Source: Curtobacterium sp. TC1 (GTDB lineage Bacteria; Actinomycetota; Actinomycetes; Actinomycetales; Microbacteriaceae). Taken from it: a stretch of DNA of 64,000 bases. This document shows positions 1-7,892 of this stretch, piece by piece (positions within the stretch are counted from its first letter, which is position 1; every line of letters begins with the position of its first letter). The position numbers and the translations under genes were made by a program. The stretch is from positions 248,001 to 312,000 of the forward strand of contig NZ_CP081964.1 of NCBI RefSeq assembly GCF_019844075.1, read 5' to 3'. The notes beneath the pieces were generated by a model. It saw only the letters and a program-made list of their open reading frames with translations. It searched no databases and was not told where the DNA came from.

Positions 1-119
1 TCGGCGCCGTCCTCGCGGCGACCGCGACGACCCTCATGGTCGCTGCGGCGACCACGCACCGACGTCGCACCGCCGTCGCGACGCCGGCTGCACCACGCAC
101 CGTCACCATCCCCTCCTGA
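1..119 (+). CDS. C-terminal end of an integral membrane protein (5' partial)
   Basis: The start of this gene lies outside the window. The frame that closes at the TGA at 117-119 gives 38 residues: one hydrophobic helix (GAVLAATATTLMVAAA), then THRRRT and a short polar tail. This looks like the last membrane span of a polytopic protein with a cytoplasmic, positively charged C terminus. The next gene starts 16 bases downstream behind a GGAAGG ribosome binding site, so this is probably the upstream member of the operon that includes the FG-GAP protein and the flavoprotein oxidase. Too little is visible to assign a family. Confidence 0.6.
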   Translation, partial: GAVLAATATTLMVAAATTHRRRTAVATPAAPRTVTIPS

Positions 120-135
120 ACCGGAAGGCACCCTC

Positions 136-1398
136 ATGACACTCGACAGACTCCGCACCGCAGCACCGACGTTGGCCGTCACCCCTCCGACCTTCGACTC
201 GGAGACCGTCACCGACTTCCTCCGCGACGGGTACTGGCTGGAAGCAGCCGACGTCGACGGCGACGGCAACCTCGACCTCATCGGCTACGGCCTGACCGTC
301 GGGGAGATCTACTGGTACAAGTCCCCGACGTGGGAGAAGCACCTCGTCGTCGACAAGATCAAGGAACCAGTCGGCGCCGGTACCGGCGACATCACCGGCA
401 ACGGGCTCCCCGACCTGGTCGTCTGCTACCAGCTGTACGGCCCCGGCGGCACGATCCACCACGCCGACGGAGCGGGTGGAAAGATCGACTGGCTCGAGAA
501 CCCGGGCGACCCGGCCACGAGCACGGAGAACTGGAAGCGACACTACGTCGGCAGGGCGACCGGGATGCACCGGCTCCGCGTCGGGCACTTCTCCCGAACC
601 GACCGCATCCAGATCATCGGCTTCCCGATCGTCGCCGTCGAGGACGTCCACGCGGTCCTCCCGGTGATGCTGTTCACCCAGCCTGACGATCCGACCCAGG
701 AGTGGGACGCCGAAGTGATCAGTCGGGCCGACTTCCGGATGATCCACGGCGTCGCCAGCAAGCCCGGCCTCATCCCCGGCTCCTCCCTGGACACCATCCT
801 CATGGCCTCGGACGAAGGAGTGACCTGGCTCTACCACGACGAGGCAACCGGGCAGTTCGCCTGGGAGCACATCGGTGACGGTGAATCGAGCCAGTTCGAG
901 CAGACCACCTTCAAGGGCTCCGGCGACGTCGACGGCGGACGGATCGGCGACGATCCCCTCGCGTACGTCGCAGCCATCGAACCGTTCCACGGCAACACCG
1001 TCGCCGTCTACACGCGCACCACCACAGACGCTGCAGCCTCGACGTGGCAGCGGCACCTCCTCGACATCTACGGCGACCCGAACGAGAACGGTGAAGGACC
1101 TGGCCACACGGTCATGTGCCGCGACTTCGACGGCGACGGCGACGACGAGTTCCTCATCGGCCTCCGCGGGCCGGACCCCTGGCAGGGCGCCTACTACTAC
1201 AAGGCGGTCGACCTGGAGAAGGGGCTGTTCGTGAAGTGGAAGGTGTCCGGCGAATCCATCGCCCGCATCGTCGCCGGTGACTTCGACGGGCGCGGAGTCG
1301 TCGACTTCGCCACGATCTCGTACTCGGTGCCGCACTACTTCGTGGCACCGAAGGCCGAGATCACCCTCCACCGCAACCGCACCCCACAGGAAGGCTGA
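136..1398 (+). CDS. FG-GAP/VCBS-repeat beta-propeller protein
   Basis: A 420-residue protein built from FG-GAP/VCBS-type repeats. The calcium-binding signatures are visible at DVDGDGNLDL (from residue 39), GDITGNGLPDL (about 85), RDFDGDGDDEF (about 332) and GDFDGRGVVDF (about 380). Such repeats form seven-bladed propellers and are usually exported, but no signal peptide is seen after the ATG at 136, so it is either cytoplasmic or exported by another route. The gene lies 3 bases upstream of a Tat-exported flavin oxidase. One possible match is the propeller part of fungal aldos-2-ulose dehydratase, which acts on oxidised sugars and would fit a sugar-oxidase neighbour. The length here covers only a propeller, not the cupin domains of that enzyme, so this remains a guess. 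Confidence 0.75.
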   Translation: MTLDRLRTAAPTLAVTPPTFDSETVTDFLRDGYWLEAADVDGDGNLDLIGYGLTVGEIYWYKSPTWEKHLVVDKIKEPVGAGTGDITGNGLPDLVVCYQLYGPGGTIHHADGAGGKIDWLENPGDPATSTENWKRHYVGRATGMHRLRVGHFSRTDRIQIIGFPIVAVEDVHAVLPVMLFTQPDDPTQEWDAEVISRADFRMIHGVASKPGLIPGSSLDTILMASDEGVTWLYHDEATGQFAWEHIGDGESSQFEQTTFKGSGDVDGGRIGDDPLAYVAAIEPFHGNTVAVYTRTTTDAAASTWQRHLLDIYGDPNENGEGPGHTVMCRDFDGDGDDEFLIGLRGPDPWQGAYYYKAVDLEKGLFVKWKVSGESIARIVAGDFDGRGVVDFATISYSVPHYFVAPKAEITLHRNRTPQEG

Positions 1399-1401
1399 CC
1401 C

Positions 1402-3141
1402 ATGCCGACCACGACCAGTACCGACGCTCCGTCGCCGAAGAGCAACGTCGGACGACGCGCCTTCCTGTTCGGCTCCGCCGGCACCGCGGCCGCGGGCGCG
1501 ATCGTCGCGCTCGAGAACAGCAACCCGCTCGCGGCGTTCGCTTCGGAAGCGACGGCCGCAGCAGGGAACGCGAGTGCTCCAACGGGTGCCGTGATCGCGC
1601 CAGGTGATTCCCGGTACCTGGACATGATGACGGGCAACAACGTCCGCTTCGTAGCGAAGCCCGATTACGTCCGGCTCATCGGCTCGGCCAAGGACGCCGA
1701 AGCGGCAGTGCGGACCGCCGTCCGCGCAGGCAAGAAGGTGTCCGTCCGGAGTGGCGGGCACTGCTTCGCCGACTTCGTGTGCAACCCGGACGTCGAGGTC
1801 ATCCTCGACCTGTCCACGATGACCGACGTCTCGTACGACCCGGAGATGCGCGCCTTCGCCGTCGAACCCGGCGCTCGGCTGCTGAACGTGTACGAGAAGC
1901 TCTTCAAAGGGTGGGGTGTCACCATCCCGGGCGGGATCTGTTACAGCGTGGGGGCGGGCGGGCACATCGCCGGAGGTGGTTACGGCCTCCTCACCCGAGC
2001 CCACGGTCTCGTCGTCGACCACCTCCACGCGGTCGAGGTCGTCACCGTCGACGAGCACGGGAAGGTGTCGACGCACATCGCGACGAGGGAGTCGAAGGGT
2101 GCACTCGGCGACCTGTGGTGGGCCCACACCGGAGGCGGTGGCGGCAACTTCGGCATCGTCACCAAGTACTGGTTCCGCTCGCCCGGAGCCACGGGAGCGA
2201 ACCCCTCCGACCTGCTCGTCAGAGCGCCGTCTCGGGTACTCGTCAGTGCGCTGTCGTTCCCGTGGGACCAGGTGGACGAGACCGCGTTCCGCACGCTGAT
2301 GACGAACTGGAACACGTGGCACGAACGGTACAAGGCGCCCGGCCTGCCCGAGTCCAACCTGTCGAGCCTGTTCAACCTCAACCACCGGGCGCACGGCAGT
2401 CTGGGCATGTTCACCCAGATCGATGCGGACGCACCTGACGCTGCCGGCGTCCTCCACCGGTTCATCGCCGCGATCACCGACGGGGTGGACGTCAGCTCGG
2501 AACCGATGACGACTCCCAGCGGCGAGCTGCCGGCGCTTCCGGACTTCTACGAGACGAAGCAGATCTCTTGGATGCAGGCCACCCGCACCGTCGGCACCAA
2601 CAACCCGACCATCACGAACCCCACCAGCCGTGGAGCGCACAAGAGCGCCTACTTCAAGAAGGGGTTCACGAACCGACAACTCCGCGTCATGTGGAAGCAG
2701 ATGACCAGGACGGACTTCACCAACCCGGACACGATGATGGTCGTGTTCTCGTTCGGCGGCCAGGTGAACGCCGTCGCCGAGGACGCCACCGCGAACGCGC
2801 AACGCGACACGATCTTCAAGATCTGCCTGCAGACGTTCTGGCAGGACGAGGAGGACGACGCGTTCTACCTCGGCTGGGAGCGGGAGACGTTCGAGGGGCT
2901 CTTCCCCGACACGGGCGGGGCACCGGTCCCTGGCGACCAGATGGACGGCTGTTACATCAACTACCCGGACGTCGACATGGCCGACCCGAAGCGGAACCGG
3001 TCCGGCGTGCCGTGGTCGACGCTCTACTACAAGGGCAACTACCCCCGCCTGCAGCGCGCGAAACAGCGCTGGGACCCGACGAACTACTTCACCCACACCC
3101 TCGGTGTGGAGCTCCCGACGCGAAAGGACGGGAACCGATGA
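1402..3141 (+). CDS. Tat-exported FAD-linked oxidase, berberine-bridge-enzyme type
   Basis: A 579-residue oxidase of the FAD_binding_4 plus BBE family, which oxidises sugars or alcohols with oxygen. A twin-arginine signal (GRRAFLF at residues 17-23, then an Ala/Gly-rich helix) predicts folded export. The flavin domain shows VRSGGHCF with His120 and GGICYSVGAGGHIAGGGYG with Cys180. In this family these two residues attach FAD through two covalent bonds, and both are present. The C-terminal BBE motif (STLYYKGNYPRLQRAKQRWDP) supplies the last part of the flavin site. The ATG at 1402 is preceded by AGGAAGG inside the end of the previous gene. It overlaps the downstream acyltransferase by ATGA. 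The bicovalent flavin suggests a sugar or oligosaccharide oxidase; the substrate is unknown. Confidence 0.85.
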   Translation: MPTTTSTDAPSPKSNVGRRAFLFGSAGTAAAGAIVALENSNPLAAFASEATAAAGNASAPTGAVIAPGDSRYLDMMTGNNVRFVAKPDYVRLIGSAKDAEAAVRTAVRAGKKVSVRSGGHCFADFVCNPDVEVILDLSTMTDVSYDPEMRAFAVEPGARLLNVYEKLFKGWGVTIPGGICYSVGAGGHIAGGGYGLLTRAHGLVVDHLHAVEVVTVDEHGKVSTHIATRESKGALGDLWWAHTGGGGGNFGIVTKYWFRSPGATGANPSDLLVRAPSRVLVSALSFPWDQVDETAFRTLMTNWNTWHERYKAPGLPESNLSSLFNLNHRAHGSLGMFTQIDADAPDAAGVLHRFIAAITDGVDVSSEPMTTPSGELPALPDFYETKQISWMQATRTVGTNNPTITNPTSRGAHKSAYFKKGFTNRQLRVMWKQMTRTDFTNPDTMMVVFSFGGQVNAVAEDATANAQRDTIFKICLQTFWQDEEDDAFYLGWERETFEGLFPDTGGAPVPGDQMDGCYINYPDVDMADPKRNRSGVPWSTLYYKGNYPRLQRAKQRWDPTNYFTHTLGVELPTRKDGNR

Positions 3142-4313
3142 CGATCGAAGCCCCCACCACGAAGCGGCCGCCGAAGCTGCCGTCACTGACGGGCCTGCGG
3201 TTCTTCGCCGCGTTGCTGGTGTTCGGGTTCCACATGACGTTGTCGGCGTCGCCGATCCCACCGAACGATCCGATCAACCTCTTCGCCGACGAGCGGGTCG
3301 CCGACTCTGCCGAGAGCATCTTCATCACCACCGGGTACATCGGGGTGTCGTTCTTCTTCGTCCTCAGCGGGTTCCTCCTGGCGTGGGCGGCGAAACCGGG
3401 GGAGAGGATGACATCGTTCTGGCGGCGCCGGATCGTGAAGATCTTCCCGAACCACCTCGTCATGTGGGTGCTCGCGATGGTCTTGTTCGCCGCCTCGATC
3501 ACACCGGTCCACGCCATCGTCCTGAACTTCTTCCTGCTGAACTCGTACTCGCCGGACGGTGCGGTGAACGTCGCCGTGAACCCGCCCTCGTGGACGTTGT
3601 GCAGCGAGCTGCTGTTCTACATGCTCTTCCCGCTGCTCATCCTCGGGCTGCGGAAGATCCCCGGGAACCGCCTCTGGTTCTGGGCATCGATGATGGTGGT
3701 CGGCATGGTCCTGGTGCAGGTCGTCAACCTCACCATCGTGCCCGACAGCCCGAAGTCCGCGCTGACGCCGGTGTCGTCGTTCCAGTTCTGGTTCGGCTAC
3801 ATCTTCCCGCCGACTCGACTGTTCGAGTTCATCCTCGGCTCGATCCTCGCCCGCATCGTCATGGAACACCGCTGGCCCGCCGTCCGGATGTGGCACGCGC
3901 TGCTGGCATGCGCAGCCGGCTACGCGATCGCGAACGTCGTGCCGTTCGTGTGGACGTTCAACGTCGCGACCATCATCCCGATCGCGATGCTCATCGCAAC
4001 GGCGGCGGCGGGTGACGCAGCCGGGAAGCCGACGTTCCTCCAGACCCGGGCGATGCAATGGCTCGGCGACACGTCGTTCGGGTTCTACCTCTGTCAAGGC
4101 GTGGTCATCTTCTGGGTCCGCCAGATGATGCACAACGCGACCTACTCGACGCCGATCGCGCTGCTGGTCATCGCTGGGTTCCTGGGGCTGACGATCCTCG
4201 GCGGGTGGGCGCTGTACGCGCTGGTGGAGAAGCCGGCGATGGACCGGTTCGCCAGACCGCGGCGGAGGGCGCTGCCGACCGCGGAACCCGTCGTCGCCGC
4301 ACCGACCGCCTGA
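3138..4313 (+). CDS. Acyltransferase family 3 membrane protein
   Basis: A 391-residue integral membrane acyltransferase (Acyl_transf_3/OafA type). The family signatures are present: LTGLRFFAALLVFGFH with the catalytic-type His near residue 32, FFFVLSGFLLAWA, and FWRRRIVKIFPNH, followed by about eight more hydrophobic spans. Members transfer acyl groups from the cytoplasm to sugars or other exported acceptors. Translation starts at the ATG at 3138, which overlaps the TGA of the oxidase gene, so the two are translationally coupled. Together with the oxidase and the FG-GAP protein this suggests modification of a carbohydrate at the cell surface. A perfect terminator follows the stop codon. Confidence 0.85.
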   Translation: MTIEAPTTKRPPKLPSLTGLRFFAALLVFGFHMTLSASPIPPNDPINLFADERVADSAESIFITTGYIGVSFFFVLSGFLLAWAAKPGERMTSFWRRRIVKIFPNHLVMWVLAMVLFAASITPVHAIVLNFFLLNSYSPDGAVNVAVNPPSWTLCSELLFYMLFPLLILGLRKIPGNRLWFWASMMVVGMVLVQVVNLTIVPDSPKSALTPVSSFQFWFGYIFPPTRLFEFILGSILARIVMEHRWPAVRMWHALLACAAGYAIANVVPFVWTFNVATIIPIAMLIATAAAGDAAGKPTFLQTRAMQWLGDTSFGFYLCQGVVIFWVRQMMHNATYSTPIALLVIAGFLGLTILGGWALYALVEKPAMDRFARPRRRALPTAEPVVAAPTA

Positions 4314-4318
4314 GCACG

Positions 4319-4357
4319 ATGAGAAGGCCCGGCCCCACAGGGGCCGGGCCTTCTCAT
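4319..4357. terminator. Bidirectional rho-independent-type terminator
   Basis: A perfect 18-bp inverted repeat (ATGAGAAGGCCCGGCCCC and its complement) with a 3-base ACA loop. It lies between the convergent acyltransferase and XRE regulator genes. Each arm ends in AAGAG or CTTCT rather than a T tract, as is common in high-GC actinobacteria. It can serve both genes. Confidence 0.85.
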
Positions 4358-4366
4358 GTGCTGCCG

Positions 4367-5251
4367 TCAGCGGATCGCGGCCGGCAGGTTCGTGACGCGG
4401 TCTTCCATGCCACGTCCGAGGAGCTCGAGCGCGGCCGCAGCAGGGGACCCGCCGTCCGGGGTGTACATCAGGACCCGGTGGCCGGAATCGTCCGGTGGGG
4501 TCAGCACCTCGAAGTTGAGGTCGAAGTCGCCGACCTCCGGGTGTCGGAACGACTTCACCCCGGACACGCAGTTCTCGACGGGGTGCTTCGCCCACAGCTT
4601 CCCGAACTCCGGGCTCTTCACCGTCAGTTCGCCGACCAGGGCCGTCAGTTCCGCGTCCTCGGGACTCCTGCCGCCGAGGACGCGGAGCGAGGACACCGCT
4701 CGGACCGCCTCCTCCTGCCACCGCGTGTACAGCTCACGCGTGTGCGCATCGAGGAAGAGCATGCGGGTCATGTTGGGCCGGTCACTGATCCGCTCCGCGC
4801 TCTCGAAGTCGAGGTGGCCCGCGACCAGGCGATGACCGAGGGCGTTCCACCCGAGGACCTCACTGCGTTTCCCGATGATGACCGCCGGCGTCGCAGCGAG
4901 TGACGTGATCAGCCGGATGGTCCCGGTGCGTGCGTGGTCGGGCTTCGACGCTGATCTGCGTTTCGGAGTCGAGTGTTCGGGCCGCGCGAGGTTGAACAGG
5001 TGCGCGCGTTCGTCGGCGTTCAGGTTCAGGGCGCGAGCGATCGAAGCGATCACCGCCTCGGAAGCGTTCGTGCTCAGTCCCTGCTCGAGTCTCGAGTAGT
5101 AGGTCGGGCTGACCCCGGCGAGCATCGCCAGCTCTTCGCGACGCAGGCCCGGGACGCGGCGCACACCGTAGCCCTGCAGCCCGACGTCTTCGGGCTGCAG
5201 GGCGGCGCGACGGACGCGAAGGAAGTTCCCCAGTTCGTTCGGACCGTTCAT
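4367..5251 (-). CDS. XRE-family regulator with MmyB-type ligand-binding domain
   Basis: A 294-residue transcription factor. Residues about 7-80 form an XRE helix-turn-helix in the MmyB subfamily style (LGNFLRVRRAAL, VPGLRREELAMLAGVSPTYYSRLEQGL). Residues about 105-290 correspond to the PAS-like MmyB ligand-binding domain thought to bind a fatty acid or other small hydrophobic ligand. The gene is divergent from an MFS drug exporter. This is the usual arrangement for these regulators, which repress the adjacent transporter or oxidoreductase until a ligand appears. A 21-bp palindrome 33 bases upstream of its start is the likely operator. Confidence 0.85.
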   Translation of the reverse strand: MNGPNELGNFLRVRRAALQPEDVGLQGYGVRRVPGLRREELAMLAGVSPTYYSRLEQGLSTNASEAVIASIARALNLNADERAHLFNLARPEHSTPKRRSASKPDHARTGTIRLITSLAATPAVIIGKRSEVLGWNALGHRLVAGHLDFESAERISDRPNMTRMLFLDAHTRELYTRWQEEAVRAVSSLRVLGGRSPEDAELTALVGELTVKSPEFGKLWAKHPVENCVSGVKSFRHPEVGDFDLNFEVLTPPDDSGHRVLMYTPDGGSPAAAALELLGRGMEDRVTNLPAAIR

Positions 5252-5283
5252 CCACTCATTGTGGGGCTCGTAGACCGATCTGT

Positions 5284-5304
5284 CCTGTCACTGGCAGTGA
5301 CAGG
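5284..5304. promoter_or_regulatory. Palindromic operator between the XRE regulator and MFS gene
   Basis: A perfect 10-bp inverted repeat with a 1-base spacer, CCTGTCACTG-G-CAGTGACAGG. It lies 33 bases upstream of the regulator start and 100 bases upstream of the transporter start. It is the only strong symmetry in the intergenic region and probably the binding site of the adjacent MmyB-type regulator. That assignment is inferred from position. Confidence 0.65.
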
Positions 5305-5403
5305 CACGGCGGGGTGTGGCTGATCTGCCGTCGCATCGCGATGGTGGCTGCAGGCCATCACCGACGCGGATCCGATCCGCCCGCGCACGAAGGAAGGGTC
5401 ACC

Positions 5404-6852
5404 GTGACCACGGAACAGACAACAGACCAAGCGACGACGACCACGACACCGCTCCGTGAACCGGTGATGACCGGCAAGCAGCGTGTCGCGTTGATCGTCC
5501 TGCTCACCGCGAGTTTCACCCTCGCAGTGGACTTCTCGATCTTGAACGTCGCGCTACCGACCATCGGTGCCGACGTCGGGTTCGCGCTCGAGAACCTGCA
5601 GTGGATCGCGACAGCGTTCGCGCTCTGCGCTGCGGGGTTCACGCTCCTGATGGGACGGGTCGCGGACATCGCCGGACGGCGTCGGATGTTCCTCATCGGC
5701 ATGGTGCTCCTCGCCGCGGGTTCGCTCGCCGGCGGACTCGCGACCACCCCGGAGGTCTTGCTCGTCGCTCGCGTCGCTCAGGGATTCGCCACGGCCATCG
5801 TCGTGCCCGCAGCACTCGCGCTCCTGCTCAGCGCCTTCCCGGAGGGCAGGGCCCGTGACAAGGCGCTCGGGCTGAACGGTTCGCTGATGGCCGCTGGCTT
5901 CACCACCGGTGCGATCCTCGGCGGCCTGCTCACCGACCTGCTCTCGTGGCGCTGGGCATTCTTGATCAACGTCCCGGTCGCCATCGGTGTGCTCATCCTG
6001 GCGCCCATGGTGCTCCAGGACAGCCGGGCAGCACAGCGGACCCGTCTCGACGTGCCGGGTGCCATCACCGTCACGCTCGGGCTGCTCGCACTGGTCTTCG
6101 GCCTCACGACCGCCGCCGAGACGTCGTGGACGGACCCGATGGTGCTGGGTTCGTTCGCGGTGGCCGTCGTGCTGCTCATCACCTTCGCGTTCATCGAACG
6201 GGGCGCCGCCTTCCCACTGGTCCCGCTCGGCATCCTGCGACGATCGAGCGTGTCGTGGGGCAACCTCGCCGGCATGCTCGCGTTCGTGACCGAGACGTCA
6301 CTGGTCTTCCTGCTGACGCTGTACCTGCAGAAGGTGCTCGGGTACACGCCACTCGCTGCAGGCCTGTCCTTCGCGGTGCTCGGTATCGGCACGGTCATCG
6401 GCGGCCTGGTCGGGCCCCGTGTGATCGGACGGTTCGGCAACAAGGCCGCCATCGTGGGTGGCTTCATCGTGCAGGGAGCGGCGACGCTTCCCCTCGTCCT
6501 CATCAGCGATGCCGCGTCGTCGATCTGGCTGGTCCTCGCGGCGACGTTCATCGGCGGCGTGGCGAACCTCGTCGTCATCGTCGGCTTCATGGTGACCGCG
6601 ACCTCCGGACTGCCGGAGAGTGAGCAGGGCATGGCGACGGGCCTGACGACCATGAGTCAGCAGGTGGGCATCACGATGGGCACACCCATCATGAGTGCCG
6701 TGTTCACCGCTGTGGCGCTCGCGAGCACTGCGCCTCAGGCCGAGGCCGTCCTGTCCGGCGTGACCACAGCGATCTGGGTCAACGGCGGGATCTGCATCGC
6801 GGCCGCAGTCGCCGTCGCGCTGTTCCTTCGCGGACGGGCCAGGACCGCCTGA
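5404..6852 (+). CDS. MFS transporter, DHA2 (EmrB/QacA-like) drug exporter
   Basis: A 482-residue major facilitator protein with about 14 predicted membrane spans. The motif A-like loop LLMGRVADIAGRRRMF (near residue 82) and the TM5-type GFTTGAILGGLL segment are typical of the proton-driven DHA2 exporters that expel toxic cations and other drugs. I chose the GTG at 5404 because GAAGGAAGGG lies 5 bases upstream. The frame stays open further upstream but without a ribosome binding site. The gene is divergent from an MmyB-type regulator, which probably controls it. A terminator follows at 6871-6905. Confidence 0.85.
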   Translation: MTTEQTTDQATTTTTPLREPVMTGKQRVALIVLLTASFTLAVDFSILNVALPTIGADVGFALENLQWIATAFALCAAGFTLLMGRVADIAGRRRMFLIGMVLLAAGSLAGGLATTPEVLLVARVAQGFATAIVVPAALALLLSAFPEGRARDKALGLNGSLMAAGFTTGAILGGLLTDLLSWRWAFLINVPVAIGVLILAPMVLQDSRAAQRTRLDVPGAITVTLGLLALVFGLTTAAETSWTDPMVLGSFAVAVVLLITFAFIERGAAFPLVPLGILRRSSVSWGNLAGMLAFVTETSLVFLLTLYLQKVLGYTPLAAGLSFAVLGIGTVIGGLVGPRVIGRFGNKAAIVGGFIVQGAATLPLVLISDAASSIWLVLAATFIGGVANLVVIVGFMVTATSGLPESEQGMATGLTTMSQQVGITMGTPIMSAVFTAVALASTAPQAEAVLSGVTTAIWVNGGICIAAAVAVALFLRGRARTA

Positions 6853-6870
6853 CGCGATCAGGCAGGCGGA

Positions 6871-6905
6871 CGGCCCCACGCGCAATCCCCCTGTGCGTGG
6901 GGCCG
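6871..6905. terminator. Bidirectional terminator hairpin
   Basis: CGGCCCCACGC and its exact complement GCGTGGGGCCG flank a 13-base loop. The hairpin sits 18 bases after the MFS stop and 29 bases beyond the stop of the convergent DoxX-like gene, so it can end both transcripts. Confidence 0.75.
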
Positions 6906-6934
6906 CTCCCGTGTTCGGCGGGCGGTACCCGCGG

Positions 6935-7354
6935 TCAGCGGCGCTTGCGCAGCGCGTTCGTCGCCCAGAGCGCGACGGCGATCAGCACGGGCTGGAACAG
7001 GAGCCGGACGAACCGCTTGGTGTCCGTGTCCAGGCCGAAGCCGTCACGGTGGTGCATCCACTGGGCGATGTTGCCCGGGAAGATCGCGGTGAAGAACACC
7101 GCGGCGACCCACCCGACCGTGGCCTGCCGGCGGACCAGCAGCATCAGTGCGGCACCGAGGGAGATCTCGGCGATGCCCGAGGCCAGGACCGTGACGTCCG
7201 GGTCCAGGGGGACGAACTCCGGCACCTGGGCCCGGAACTCCTGACGGGCGACGGTGAGGTGGCTGATGCCGGCCCAGGTCATGGCGGCTCCCAGCAGGAT
7301 ACGGACGACGGTCCGGGGCTTGGACGAGCGGGAAGTGCTGCGGCGGGAGGTCAT
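6935..7354 (-). CDS. DoxX-family membrane protein
   Basis: A 139-residue protein with four hydrophobic segments and the DoxX-like pattern: an N-terminal span followed by AGISHLTVARQEFRAQVPEFVP, a second span with SGIAEISLGAALML, and a final pair. DoxX-type proteins are small membrane proteins linked in some bacteria to redox or detoxification functions, but the biochemical role of this branch is not established. I chose the ATG at 7354 because it overlaps the TGA of the upstream membrane gene (ATGA), which implies coupled translation. A GTG nine bases further upstream is possible. The pair forms a small operon. Confidence 0.7.
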   Translation of the reverse strand: MTSRRSTSRSSKPRTVVRILLGAAMTWAGISHLTVARQEFRAQVPEFVPLDPDVTVLASGIAEISLGAALMLLVRRQATVGWVAAVFFTAIFPGNIAQWMHHRDGFGLDTDTKRFVRLLFQPVLIAVALWATNALRKRR

Positions 7355-7821
7355 CAGGGGCACGTGCCTTTCACGGGGGATGGTGGAGCGGTGCGTCGAC
7401 CGACGCTGCGGATGCGACGCCGGCGGGTGAGTTCGAACACGACCAGTGCACCGGTCCCCACGAGGAGACCGACGCGATGCGCGCGGGCCACCGCCGTCGC
7501 GCCGGAGACGGCCAGCGCTGCGGCGGCGACGGTTCCGACCGTGACGGTGCGGTCCTCGAGGTCGATGCCGGTGCGCACCGCTCCGAGTGCCGTCGCTGCG
7601 GCAGCGGCAGCGGCAGCGGCAGCGACCGCTGTCGTCGACCGTCGTTGGCTTCGTGCGAGGGCTGTGCCGGCGGCGATCTCCAGCAGGGGCACCAGCACGG
7701 CGTGCGGGAGGCCGGGGGCGAAGCCACGCTCCACCATCCGGTGTGCCCGGACGCGCAGGGGCCGCGTCGTCGACGTGCCCGCTCCGTGCAGGGCGAGGAG
7801 GATCCCGGCGGTCCGGGTCAT
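7354..7821 (-). CDS. Small polytopic membrane protein of unknown function
   Basis: A 155-residue protein with about four hydrophobic segments (LPHAVLVPLLEIAAGTAL, an Ala-rich helix, VGTVAAAALAVSGATAVA and VGLLVGTGALVVFELT) and a basic C-terminal tail. Its size and layout resemble the DoxX-like protein encoded downstream, with which it is translationally coupled. A run of GGCAGC hexamers (7597-7625) encodes the poly-Ala stretch. The ATG at 7821 lies behind a short leader that carries a 12-bp palindrome over a plausible -10. I do not recognise a family. Confidence 0.65.
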   Translation of the reverse strand: MTRTAGILLALHGAGTSTTRPLRVRAHRMVERGFAPGLPHAVLVPLLEIAAGTALARSQRRSTTAVAAAAAAAAAATALGAVRTGIDLEDRTVTVGTVAAAALAVSGATAVARAHRVGLLVGTGALVVFELTRRRRIRSVGRRTAPPSPVKGTCP

Positions 7822-7838
7822 CGGTTGTGCTCGATCAT

Positions 7839-7850
7839 GTTGTGCACAAC
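7839..7850. promoter_or_regulatory. 12-bp palindrome overlapping a predicted -10 element
   Basis: GTTGTGCACAAC is a perfect palindrome 18 bases upstream of the minus-strand start at 7821. On that strand it overlaps the likely -10 hexamer TAGGTT (7853-7848), a normal place for a repressor site. Its shape resembles MarR-type operators. The cognate regulator is not identified; the nearest candidate is the TetR gene at 8547-9239. Confidence 0.5.
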
Positions 7851-7892
7851 CTAACACGGTGCCCGACGTCGCACACCCCAGCGAGCGACGCT

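Noticed and set aside
103..3261. A 1052-codon open frame on the minus strand opposite the FG-GAP and oxidase genes
   Set aside because: It is the frame complementary to third positions of GC-rich genes. Its translation is low-complexity Arg/Val/Asp with no domain, while the plus strand encodes recognisable proteins.
7597..7625. Phase-variable microsatellite of GGCAGC units
   Set aside because: The unit is six bases, so slippage would not change frame, and it simply encodes an Ala-rich membrane helix.
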